A DNA stretch of 64,000 nucleotides from Campylorhamphus procurvoides. Lineage: Eukaryota > Chordata > Aves > Passeriformes > Dendrocolaptidae. Of this stretch, positions 24,771 through 35,301 are shown one piece after another; position 1 is the first letter of the stretch, and the number at the start of each line of letters is the position of its first letter. The notes beneath the pieces are model-generated. The model did no database searches. It was not told where the DNA came from and saw nothing but the letters and a program-made list of their open reading frames with translations. The translations under genes and the position numbers were made by a program. Where the stretch lies: positions 1 to 64,000 of the forward strand of contig WBMV01000026.1 in assembly GCA_013396655.1 (NCBI GenBank). Direction: 5' to 3'.

Positions 24771-26818
24771 AAAAGATAACTAGATTCTTCCTGACTATGA
24801 ATGACAAATTTTCTCACACAAGTAAGCAGTATTCCTTTAATGTCCATGTTCAAAGCTACTGTTCAGGGTGGTGGATAAAAAAACACTAGAAAGGGTTCTG
24901 CCTTTCATAGTCTCATGCCCTTAGTGTTGGTGTTCCAAGAGTCATAGTTTTCTTACTGTAATCTCTGACTATTAGAGACACATTTGAGTTGCTCAAACAG
25001 CCTGGACAAGACTTAAAATTTTCAATAGTGTCTATTCAAGAACAAATTAAGTTAGAAACCATAGGGTATTTTTAATAGATGTCCTTAAAAAAATAAAACA
25101 GTCCAAAAATACAGGGGAAGATATTATTATTCTTTTGGTGTCTTTTTTTTTTTAAAGAAATTATTTATTTCCTTAAAACATAATAATGAAAAAAACCCCA
25201 AAACACAAACCCAATAAAAATCAACAAAATACCCCAAACAAAAACACCAAGAAGTTAATATCCTGTCTCATATTGTTATTTGATTTGAACTGATCTGAAT
25301 AGGTAAATCTTTCATGGCCTTGTTGGAATCTTCCTCTCAGACAGATGTAGTTCCAAAAAAGAATCCTCAGCCATCTTCCTCCCATACGCCTGAGATATGA
25401 TTGATGTAGCTTCTCCATCTTTCAATAGCTCTGATACTATTTATACATCTATATCATACAATATACATAAAATAGTTTATCCTCAGTTCAAGATTTTTCT
25501 TCTGATTCTCCTTTCAACCCTGGTTAAAAAAAGTCTCCAAGATTATTCAAACTCCTATCAAGTCTGGAAGAATCTTGTGGTGATTCAAACAAAATCCTTT
25601 AACTTCATTAAAAAAAATAAATTCACATTTTCATTTCTCTTCACCAAAATACCTTTGAAATACCTTATATAAACTTACTGCTTAGGAAAAGAGAAATCAC
25701 AGTTGCTTTCAGTGTTAAATATAGAAACCAGAAGACACGTTACATATAATTGATGTTAGTTTACAGAAAAGGATCCACTTTTTACTCACCAAAACTTCTC
25801 AAGAATCTTTTCCACTGCCACCTTTCTGACACTATTGACTTTTCTCCAGATGACTGACACATAGAGTCCAATGAGAGGGTGAGAAAATACACTCTTCATC
25901 AGTATGCTTAATGACTGCAGAAAACTGAAGTTGCTCATGTGTTCTTTTTTAAGACACCTCTTATGTGAGATGATCCATTTCCATTTCTATTTTAAATACA
26001 GGTCAGGTTTGACTTCAGGAGAAAATATTATGTCAAATCATATTTAAAACCAAAAAGTGAAAAACATTAGTTCAAACAAGCTATAATATCAGCTGGTTTA
26101 CACAAACTATGACTGGCCAGTGTATACAGTACAGCATTCTTACTCATCCATCTGGTCCCCAACATGTCTCACTAAACACCATTGCTCTTCTTACACTGGG
26201 TCTGGAACAAGAGGCCAAGTTCCAGGACACTTGTGCATTGTGAATACTTCTCCAAGAACATAGTTCATCTCATGGCCTAGCCTATTTTGGAAAAGGTAAG
26301 TCTTACTTTGTGCTGTTATTTTAATAAGGAGGAGATTGAAGTCTGGGGGACCAAAAATAAAGATACTTGCTTATGTAGAAGCAAACTTTTTGAGAAGCTG
26401 TGCTGTGGGTAAGAAAACCCACTGGTGAGGATACAGCTAAACATTACATGACTGCCAATCCACTATACAGTCTTTTACTGAAAGCCTTATAGCTAATGAG
26501 TTACCTCTACTGACACTTGATTTGCAAACCACAATCTCAAAACTACAGCACAGTCACTTATACTCAGTCAAAAGGTTTTGATGCTATTTCGTGTCCTCGA
26601 CAGCTTTTACATGATGATAGAGTAGCTCTGCTAACAGTGGCTCTTGTTTTTAAAGCCCCTATGATAATCAGTAAAATAAAATCCTTAAAAAGGAATAAAA
26701 AAGCAAACAAGTTAGCAGAAATCTGTAATTTAAAAATAGCAGTTAAAAGTGATTAATATAGTAGAAAACCTGATTATGTGCAAATGACAAAAGCAGATCT
26801 TCAGTTTCTTCAGTGGGT

Positions 26819-26836
26819 TACATGCAGCTGCATGTA
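26819..26836. repeat. Perfect 18-bp palindrome centred on E-box CAGCTG
   Basis: TACATGCAG at 26819-26827 is followed at once by its reverse complement CTGCATGTA at 26828-26836. The centre is CAGCTG, an E-box of the type bound by MyoD-class and other bHLH dimers, and each arm contains CATGCA/TGCATG. By base counting, a perfect even palindrome of 18 bp is expected about 0.2 times in 64 kb of random sequence. Function is inferred only from the motif. Confidence 0.9.
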
Positions 26837-28810
26837 TTTGAACAACTGCCTGTGCTCCACACTGCGTCTTGTTGGCAGTCTGTAACAAGACCATTTGCCA
26901 CATATGAAGAGATCTGCTCAGATGGAATGCCAAATATTTACTTAAATCATCAGGGCTCATTACAATCAGCATTTCATGATGGCACGCTCCAAACATTCAA
27001 AGGAAAAAAGATCATTGTGTATATTTTATGGAAATACCATATTTTGATCCCAGTAAAAGAATGCTTCTACATAACACTTGGAAATTGTCCAGAAGATGAG
27101 TGTGATACTCTGAGAAGTACACAGCTCGGATACAGATACAAAAGTTCAGGACAGCTTCTGGGGAACTGCTGCTAACATGCTCAAAACTAGTCATCAGCTG
27201 AAAGCGAAGAATAAGCAATCTCTAGTCATCTATCAAAATAAGCTGCATTCCTATGTGTAGTTCTACATTTGATATTTTTTTCTGTTCTATTTTTATAGTT
27301 TTCAGAAACATCTAAAGACATTTTGTTTGTTAAAAAATTCATACTGGAAGATATTTTTGACTTTACTATGCTATTCAGCGGAGCATACAAAATATGGAAA
27401 TTTAAATCCTCCATAAAATATTCTTGTACCTTAAAAATAATACATCATGTTCACAGTCTTCATAAACATCTGTGAATTAGCCTTTGAAACACAGACCAGA
27501 AAGAGTTGTAGATAACAGTGAGAAAACAAAGGCAGAACAAAGCAGATGATTCTTGAACTACTCCATGTCCGAATTACTAACAGACAACAATTCATGTTTT
27601 GTGAAAAAAGATGAAAACACTGCTTCTTGGCAGACAAGTGTTTTACACTTTGACCCTCATTCATGCAACAAAGGAAGCAACTGATTTGCCATATTTTAGG
27701 GGTCTAAAAGCTAAATCTATTACTCTAGGCCAGTCACTGAAGGTTCTCTTCATTGTTGTCAAAGAGAAACAAGCACCTCCAAAAGATAATACATTTCATC
27801 CTAAAATAGCTTCTAAAGTAGGCCAGATTATTTATCTTTCAGCTACGCCTATTTATTCCATTTACTGCAAAGGAAGCCTGTGTGACTAGCATGAAATTAG
27901 ACAACTCACTTTAACAGGACTGAAGTTACATAAAATTAAACCTGTTCAAATCATCTGTCTTTCATTTTAGGGTTGGTATGGGAATACATGCATTTAATAC
28001 TGTGTTTATTTTTGTATCTGTCAGGATTTTTAGATAGTAGATAAACATTAACATGATGCCTTATTGCACTCTATACAGTAATGCACAGATCCCTTACCTG
28101 AGTTAAATACATTGATCAAATTAATGTTGAGCCTGCAAACAAAGTCTATTAAGAGAACTCTCCATTGGATCAATGTCCATTACTTTCAGTTAAACATTAA
28201 TTCACAATCATGTTGGTTATTCACTTAGTTTAAGTTTTCCCTCATTTCTCAGCAAGGAAAATTCTGAAGTATCTCCACTAAAAGCTCCAGGAGAGCTCAA
28301 CAGCCTTTATTTACCAAGGGTGTGTGGGAAGAGACATCAGATTCCATCTAAAGAAAAATCTACAGCACACTAATTGAGTCTGGGCGAATATTGTCATCAT
28401 AGCATGGCTCTGCAAAGTTGTCATAAAACCCAAATACACTGACAGATGTGCTGTAGCTTTCTGTGCTATGTCAAAGGGTTTACTAGACTTTTTTTAAGCT
28501 AACATTTCTATATTGATTTTCTGCAAAACCCAAACTATCTTCATTATTTTTCTCCACCTGTTTTTTCCTTTTTTCTCTAATCTCTTTATAAAACTTTCCT
28601 TTTTTTCTCTTTCATTGTCTTCAGATTTTTTGCTTGTTCTCTTTGCCCAGTCTTTTATAAGAGTGTGTCATTCCCATAATTTTAACATGGTATATAAACT
28701 GCTCACCACCCAAGCCAATAGCACCAGGCAGAAACCAGCTGTATGCTAAAAGCCACAGGTTTTCAGGCCCTGAAGGTTACCTGGTTACCTATAATGCCAT
28801 GCCCTTCTCT

Positions 28811-28834
28811 CCCCTCCCCTCCCCTCCCCTCCCC
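28811..28834 (-). repeat. (CCCCT)5 microsatellite, minus-strand G-quadruplex motif
   Basis: Five CCCC runs separated by single T residues stand on the plus strand (28811-28814, 28816-28819, 28821-28824, 28826-28829, 28831-28834). The minus strand reads GGGGA repeated, a G-quadruplex motif with one-base loops and one spare run. The tract is also a pure pyrimidine block with mirror symmetry, which can form triplex (H-) DNA. It lies in a broader pyrimidine-rich stretch (about 28800-28870). Confidence 0.9.
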
Positions 28835-30678
28835 TTGCCTCCCATCTCATCCTTTGTCCTTCCTTCTCATATGTTTTTCTGCAATTAAACTCACACATTA
28901 CAGTAATAGATTAACTATCCTGTATCACTGAATTTTCCACACCATAACTGTATTCAGTGACTACTTTAGCTGTACTTCAAAAGACTATTCTGGCACCCAT
29001 CATCTTCAGTGCAACCCAAAGGCAGGGTGTAATTTCTGAAGGTTTATTCCGGTGATATTTTCTGCAGCAGCTAGCAGTGTTGTAGAAGCAGAGAAACAGG
29101 CCTGGGAAGCATTTATAAGGCTTGACAGTTTCCAAAGGACAACTGAATGTGCTTCTAAAGCAGCTTCCAACCCTCTGAGCTTGGCCAGTCATACAGGATT
29201 TTCATCTCTCTCCATTTCCACCCACGATAAAGTTTTCTATGGGCAGCATAATTTCTACAGTGAATGGATGTATATAAGCGATTTTCCTCTGATGTTCCTG
29301 TCTTCCAGCTTGATAGGGTCTCCTGCCTCTCATGTAAAAAATGAAAACCCACTCACATTGGAAGAAAATAGCCCACACACTTGCATTTCAGTCATTCCAA
29401 ATGTATGAAGCACTCTGGATATTTGTGGAGGCAAAACACTTTCTGATGCTCAAAATTATTTTCATTTATGATCAAATAAAGAAAACTGCCTTAGGAAAGA
29501 AGTGATTTCATTCAACCTGGCTTTGAAAAGGGCAAAAAGCCTTAGTTTTCTAAGTTTTCCTGCAGGAGAAAACAAGTTGCTTTTTTAAGATTCTGTCGTG
29601 CAACATTTTAAGGGGAGATGATGTTTATCATATTAGTATAATTATTTGAGGCTAATTCTACTTTTAAAATATACAGCACAAGGCTAGATTGACATCTAAA
29701 TGAAAACATAGATCACTGGTCTCTCGCAGCAAGACAATTCCCCTGGTGAATGGGTTAAACTGTTGCTGTCAGTTTGAATACAATTAGTACAACTGATATG
29801 CAAAGAAATGCTCTGTCAGGGAATGTCACTGTCATTGAACACTGTTCCCAGGCTGCCTTTAATTTTCTGTCTGGCTCCGAAAATTTTAATAACAGGTCAG
29901 AATTCAAATGCAAAAATTTAACTGAAGTGCATAGCTCCTCCCCACCTTCTATTTCAATTTTCATTTTCTGCTTTGTGCTTCATATAATTTTTTGGTTACC
30001 AGGAAACTATTCTAAACTGCCCATTTTCTGGTTTACTTAACTCTTCCTCTCTAGTTATCATTAAATGAAACTAACAATTTTTGTTGATATTTCTTATAAA
30101 ACTTGGTCCTTTGATTATTTTTAAAAATAACCACTAAGAAACCACACAGGCAACAAAAGACAAGTACTGAGGCAGAAATAATTATTGTCTGTAGAACACC
30201 ATTGAGAATGTATTCACTGCAATGCCCACCCACACCCTGTGATCATGCCTTTTCCCACCCTTTCTTTATTGCCATGCCCCAAAGGTTGCCTTTGGTGCTA
30301 ATCTTTTTTCCCCTCGACATTTTCCTGCTCAGTACATGGTGCATTTAAGGATCTTGTACCTCTGTGCTGACTCCTCCAGATCCTTCTTTTTATTTCGAAG
30401 GAAACTGTCACCTTTTCAGTGGCTTGCTGTTATTTTCCAACAGGTCCCAGATTCCTGCTGGACCTATGCCTGATGCTCTGTGCAAAATCTTTGAGTGAGT
30501 TTGCAGGCTTCTACATCTGCAGGCCAGTGACTAGGGAATAATATTTTTGGGACCAAAAATGCCCCTAGGGAACTGGGTCAGGGATGAGTCAAAGGGAAGG
30601 TGAAGTGTCTGTTCTTAGAGTCAGGCTCTTTTACTTGCCAATGAAGAAGGCAGGGTGAAATGCACTTGTGATGGTAGG

Positions 30679-30696
30679 TAACTAACTAACTAACTA
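30679..30696. repeat. (TAAC)4 tetranucleotide repeat
   Basis: Four TAAC units in a row followed by TA. It is a short simple repeat. Confidence 0.85.
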
Positions 30697-30879
30697 CTGG
30701 GTTAAGGAAATGGGTGATCAACAGTCAAGTTTCTTATCTTGACCTCTCTGGGAACTGACTTCAGGCTGGAGTGCCACTGAGTGACTAAAGGATAGCAGTG
30801 CCAGAGGACAAACCGTGAGCTTTAGTGAATTGCTTTCTCAACCCTTGCTAAAAAGCATATTCTTCTATATACGGTACTG

Positions 30880-31130
30880 TCCCTCATGACCCAGAGCCCC
30901 CAGGAGGCTCACAAAGGGGCTGACTTGCAACTTCTTCAGCATTTGTAAGCCTGCTGCCCTTGCAGATGGGAAGAGCTGTCAGCCCCATGGGGGCTTTGCT
31001 GATCTACCTGGGCTGAAAGTGCAGCTGAGCTGCCTGTCAGCCAGGCTGCTGACCCCCCTGGCACACTTATCTCTCCTCCTGCCTCGGTGCTGTCTTACAT
31101 AACCACTGAGAAACCTGAACTTGTCACTTC
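30880..31130. other. Locally GC-richer unique segment
   Basis: This 250-base stretch is visibly richer in G and C than its neighbours (several CCCC, GGGG and CAGCC words) but contains very few CpGs, so it is not a CpG island. The 71-codon minus-strand frame overlapping it (30979-31194) looks unlike any protein I recognise. It could be an exon-like or regulatory patch, or chance composition. Confidence 0.25.
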
Positions 31131-31970
31131 CCATCTCCTCCCTCTTCCTACCACTGTAAGCAAAGACATTTCCACCTCTCTGACTACAGCACACAAATTT
31201 ATGAGGGCCTGTGAATCCACCTTATCATCAGCTTGTTGATAAATTACAGACTGACCCCTTAGCCAGAACCCTGCTCCAGGTATGGACTGTATTCTTTCTC
31301 TTTGGGGAATAACATTAACAGTGCAATGATTGACCCCACTTCAATTCACCTCTTGCCATGCTGAGGGAAATCTGTGTGCAGGCCCCTTTAGCTGAAGAAA
31401 AATCACCTTTCTTATAGCTTAACTTGGTCTTGTAATAATCAACAGATTTTTTTTTAATACTGACTTCTACCAAAATTGTAATGACAACTAACTTTATTTC
31501 AGCTCCTACCCCTGCATAGAACCATCCTAAGAACCATCCCTTTTCTGTTTCCACTCATCAAAAGTCTTCTCATCACTTTCATCTTTTCAGATCTCTTAAA
31601 TTTGCTTTAATCAGGAAGTTCAAAGTTCACTTAATGTTCACTGTGCCCATTATCTCCTTTTTGCTTGAGAGCCCTAAATGTCCAGTAAACCGCACAGTGA
31701 GCTGAGGGAACAGCCATTGTAGTGTAACTGTCATCTAATTAAAAAATATGCTGCATAGCACTGTCTAAAATTTCAATTAATTCACTAAAATATATATCTC
31801 CAGATCTTTTGGCTGTGAAGGTAACACTAAACATGGGGATACAATGTCTTCCTAAAAGTACTGGCTTCTTGAAACAAGAAGACTCAGAGGCAAGTAAACT
31901 GTCCAAGTCATTTCACTGTAAATGTAGCTCAAAGCTGATACTTCCACTTACACTATTGCTAACCAGAACA

Positions 31971-31991
31971 TATAATTTCAGTGAAATTATA
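31971..31991. repeat. Perfect 21-base palindrome centred on a STAT/GAS-type site
   Basis: TATAATTTCA at 31971-31980, then G at 31981, then the exact reverse complement TGAAATTATA at 31982-31991. The core TTCAGTGAA (31977-31985) fits TTC-N3-GAA, the GAS consensus bound by STAT dimers. Ten-base arms with a one-base centre are expected about 0.1 times in 64 kb of random sequence. Use as a STAT site is inference. Confidence 0.9.
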
Positions 31992-34748
31992 CAACTAGTG
32001 CTTTGTAAGTGGATGCAATGGCAGATAACAAGGCACGGTCTAGGGAAACCAACTGCCATGAAAATCTGCAGAAGCTGGGGAATGAGATAATCCTTCTCCC
32101 CAGAATAAAGAAAATTGTTTCACCTTTCTCAGGATGGGATAGAAAATTCATCTTTTCCTCAATATTAAATATTTCAGTAAGCTCTAGATGTGTGAAATAC
32201 ACATCCTTCATGCCAAAAGTCCCAGCTGTCCACTAATCACTTGCCAATATCTCTTTTTTGAATATGATGCAATAGTCACATGAAAAGTGCTAAAAAGTAG
32301 AGTACAATATGATATACCTATAACTTAAACTTAGCTGTCAGCTAAGTGCTCATCTCTTTTTTCTGTCTTTCTACAACCCTTATTTCTACATTTCATCAGA
32401 TCAGTGAAATTTTAACTAAATCGTATTACTAACTATGCTAAATACATATAAGTCACTCATTCCTTTATAATATTTAATCCAAATATTTTTATTCATGAGC
32501 CATTGTAAAATTTGACTACAGAAGAAGGTGAAATTGTCAAATTCAGTTTTCTGGTTCAGATAAAGGACTCCAAAGTAGTTGTCCACAGAGAAAAAAAGCA
32601 CCATAATTATTTATTTTTGAAGAAGTATGCATTCTTCCTCATATTTGAGCACAGTGTTTGAGAAGGAAAACTCATTCACCATTCAGTTAGTGAGAGATAA
32701 GTAATTTAAGGGCAAAGTCATATCCATAAACTGAATAAAATTATAGGTCTTGATGTCTTTTTATCAGCTGAGTTTTTTGAGTAAGTAAAAAGTGTTAATG
32801 GTATTGTATAAATTAATTTTGAAACAATTTGAAACAAATGAAATATTCTTAGAATATTAAATAATACATACTAAAAGGCAATTGAGTTTATAGAAGTCAT
32901 ATCTTCATCTTTAAAATAAGTTCACTAAATAACATAAGTAATTCTGCATGTTCTGAGTGTTGGTTTTTTTGTATAATCTTTTTTTATATAGTAAGGGGCC
33001 AAGAGGCTTTTGCTGGTGTAGTGCTATGCATCAAAACATCTTACTAACAATGTTCTTATTTTCAGGACTATCACCTAAAATCACAAACAAATGTTTTTTT
33101 TAAAGAAGATTATAATTATTTCTTAAATCTCAATCTGTTTTATAAACTTAGATATGTATGCTAATTTCCTTGTAGATAATTCAAAACCTGCAGATCGATT
33201 TGTTTAAGTGCAACAACCACTCCAGCCTAGGACAAAGAAAATATGATTGCTTTAAATCTCATATATGCAGTTTCTCATGGGAGTGGAATACAGATGAGCT
33301 GCAAATGAAACACTCTCATCACCACACTGCCCAGAGCAATTTTCCACTATGCCCTCTCCCCTCAGGACATATTTTACTCCACCTTTACTACATTTATAAC
33401 ATGATTTACATGTTAATGAGAAGTGACAGGGACTAAGTAATTAGAAAGCAAGACTGTAGCTTGTGATGCATTTTAAATATTGTACACTGCAATTATGAAA
33501 TAAATATTCAGCCCCTTTCCTTATTTTCTTCTTAATCAGAAAACACAATCAATTTAGTCTCTATAACTCCAATATACCTTCTAAAGGTAAATAATAGAAA
33601 AGAAATGCATTGTTACAATAAACATGTCTGCTCAGCCCTAGTTCTATTATATTTGGTTATTTTTCTGATTATATTCTGTTTATTAATCTAGGACAAAACA
33701 GCGAGAGCAACATAAAACTCAAAGATGAAACAGTCCTTTCTCTGAGGCTGTGAGCAATACTCTGCAAAGTCACAATGGTTTGCACTGGATGGACCTGCTG
33801 CATGTGTGTGCAGCTGTGTGTCTTACCTGGATCATTTTGTATGTTACAAGTTCGTGTTATGACTGCAGAAAACATCTCTACCATGGGGCTATCAAGACTC
33901 TACAAGTTTGAAGGTACCTTTGTTTTGATGGAATGGCTTTCTGATGATACATAGGAAGAAAAGTGAAGAAATTCAGGGCAGCTGACAAGTCCTGTGTATA
34001 GAAGGCAGGGAGTGGGAAATGCCTGCCAGTACAGTCATTTCCATGGTAGGGATGTAAGTGGTGCCAATCAAGCACAACCTCTTTCACCTCCTCTTTCTCC
34101 TTCCACACCCCTCCTCCACATGCAGCGAGTTCTGTCTTTCCAAGTTTTTCTTACATGGTGCTCTTTGTAAGATCAGGACCTCAGAAAACAATGCTTCCCA
34201 TTTCAATATTAATTGTCTGTGGTGCCAAGTGAATTAAGTTTCAGGATACACTTCTGATCTATGAACACATTACCATTCTAATTATTCAGGTCAGGCAAAT
34301 ACACAGAGCAGAAAAAGTAACTTGCTTCAAAGTACTCTAATTGGAAAAAAAAATCATTCTTCTTGCAGATCTTCACAGTTCTTTGTGCCAAATATATAAC
34401 AAAGTTTAAAGACCTCTGAAGGGTTTACATTACCATTCTACGCATTTTGCTTCCAGACATTAAATGCTTGCGGTACGTCATAGCAATGTGGTGCTTTTTT
34501 AGTAAGATACACTGAAGAAAACAGGATGCATATTTACTAATCCTTATTTCATTGCTGAAAACAATTGTAACAGGTGCACAGATAATGAAGATTTCTTAGT
34601 AAAGAAGTGACTAAAATGGAGACAATAGCTATTAGTTACATGGTGATAGGTACAGTACCCCTCTCTGAACAAGAAATACTTATTATCAGCCCCTCTTTTA
34701 CAGTTCATGACTGCCTAGTAAAACCTGTTCACTCACAGAACTGTTTTC

Positions 34749-34754
34749 AGATGC
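34749..34754. repeat. Putative left target-site duplication (AGATGC)
   Basis: The six bases before the solo LTR are AGATGC, identical to the six bases right after its far end at 35296-35301. Six-base duplications are typical of class II (betaretrovirus-like, ERVK) insertions. The left LTR edge is not a clean TG, so the boundary may be off by a few bases and the match could be luck. Confidence 0.5.
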
Positions 34755-34986
34755 AGCTTCTGCCTGGGATACAGTTAATTTTCTTCAGAATAGCTGGTAT
34801 GAACTATGTTTTTGATTTGTGCTGGAAATAGTGTTGATAATTCAGGGATATTTTAGATATTGCTGAGTAGAGTTTACACACAGTCAAGGTCTTTTCTGCT
34901 CCTCACCCCACCCCATCAGCAATTAGCCAGAGGGTGCACAAGGAGCTGGGAGCTGACCCCAGCTGACTGTAAAGCATAATACTCAG

Positions 34987-34994
34987 CATATAAG
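34987..34994 (+). promoter_or_regulatory. TATA-like box of the solo LTR
   Basis: CATATAAG lies near the middle of the LTR, where a U3 core promoter is expected, and about 175 bases before the ATTAAA signal. Transcription would start near 35015. Whether it is still active cannot be told from sequence. Confidence 0.5.
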
Positions 34995-35164
34995 AGGAAA
35001 AAGCAGGGAGCTTTCAGTGTGATGGTGTTTGTCCTCCGAAGTCACCATTGAACATGATATAGCCCTATCTTCCTGGGGATGTCTGAACACCTGCCTGCCC
35101 TTAGGAAGTGGTGAATGAATTCCTTGTCTTGATTTGCTTGTTGCACAGGGATTTTGCTTTACCT

Positions 35165-35170
35165 ATTAAA
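35165..35170 (+). terminator. Poly(A) signal ATTAAA of the solo LTR
   Basis: ATTAAA is the commonest variant of AATAAA and stands 18-23 bases before CA dinucleotides at 35183-35189, with T-rich sequence (TTTTCTCAC) just downstream. This arrangement marks the R/U5 border. Confidence 0.5.
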
Positions 35171-35295
35171 CTGTTTTTATCCCAATGCAAAGGTTTTCTC
35201 ACTTCTGCTCTTCTGATTCTCTCCCCATCCCCTCCAGGGGCAGTGAGTGAGTGGCTGTGTGCAGCTCAGTTGCCAGCTGGGGTTAAACCATGACA

Positions 35296-35301
35296 AGATG
35301 C
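35296..35301. repeat. Putative right target-site duplication (AGATGC)
   Basis: This is an exact copy of 34749-34754, immediately after the LTR terminus ...TGACA. Confidence 0.5.

Larger units (their letters stand above)
24771..34748. other. AT-rich non-coding DNA with local GC-richer patch, no gene seen
   Basis: Open frames reach 120 codons (26813-27175) and 118 codons (29052-29408), neither resembling a known protein. Listed separately are the palindromes at 26819-26836 and 31971-31991, the (CCCCT)n tract at 28811-28834 and (TAAC)n at 30679-30696. A 14-bp word (ACATTACCATTCTA) occurs twice exactly 160 bp apart, at 34267-34280 and 34427-34440, without flanking similarity. A GC-richer region lies at about 30880-31130. 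I see no interspersed repeat I can name. Confidence 0.65.
34755..35295 (+). mobile_element. Solo LTR of an avian endogenous retrovirus
   Basis: The segment matches a bird LTR type I recognise: near its left end CTGGGATACAGTTAATTTTC, and at the right end the widespread AGCTGGGGTTAAACCATGACA-type terminus. Orientation is taken as plus because a TATA-like CATATAAG is at 34987-34994 and an ATTAAA poly(A) signal at 35165-35170, about 20 bases before a CA. This gives U3 of about 260, R of about 170 and U5 of about 107 bases. There are no internal retroviral genes, no second LTR and no primer-binding site after it; with the flanking AGATGC repeat this indicates loss of the provirus by LTR-LTR recombination. 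The 61-codon frame at 35108-35293 lies inside the LTR and is not a gene. The exact Repbase family is not determined. Confidence 0.88.

Noticed and set aside
24406..24783. 125-codon plus-strand open frame
   Set aside because: It is antisense to the CR1 reverse transcriptase remnant.
26813..27175. 120-codon plus-strand open frame
   Set aside because: No recognisable motif, composition like its surroundings, and a length within chance expectation.
34267..34440. 14-bp word repeated exactly 160 bp apart, as a possible satellite or nucleosome-phased repeat
   Set aside because: Only two copies exist and the flanking sequence is unrelated.
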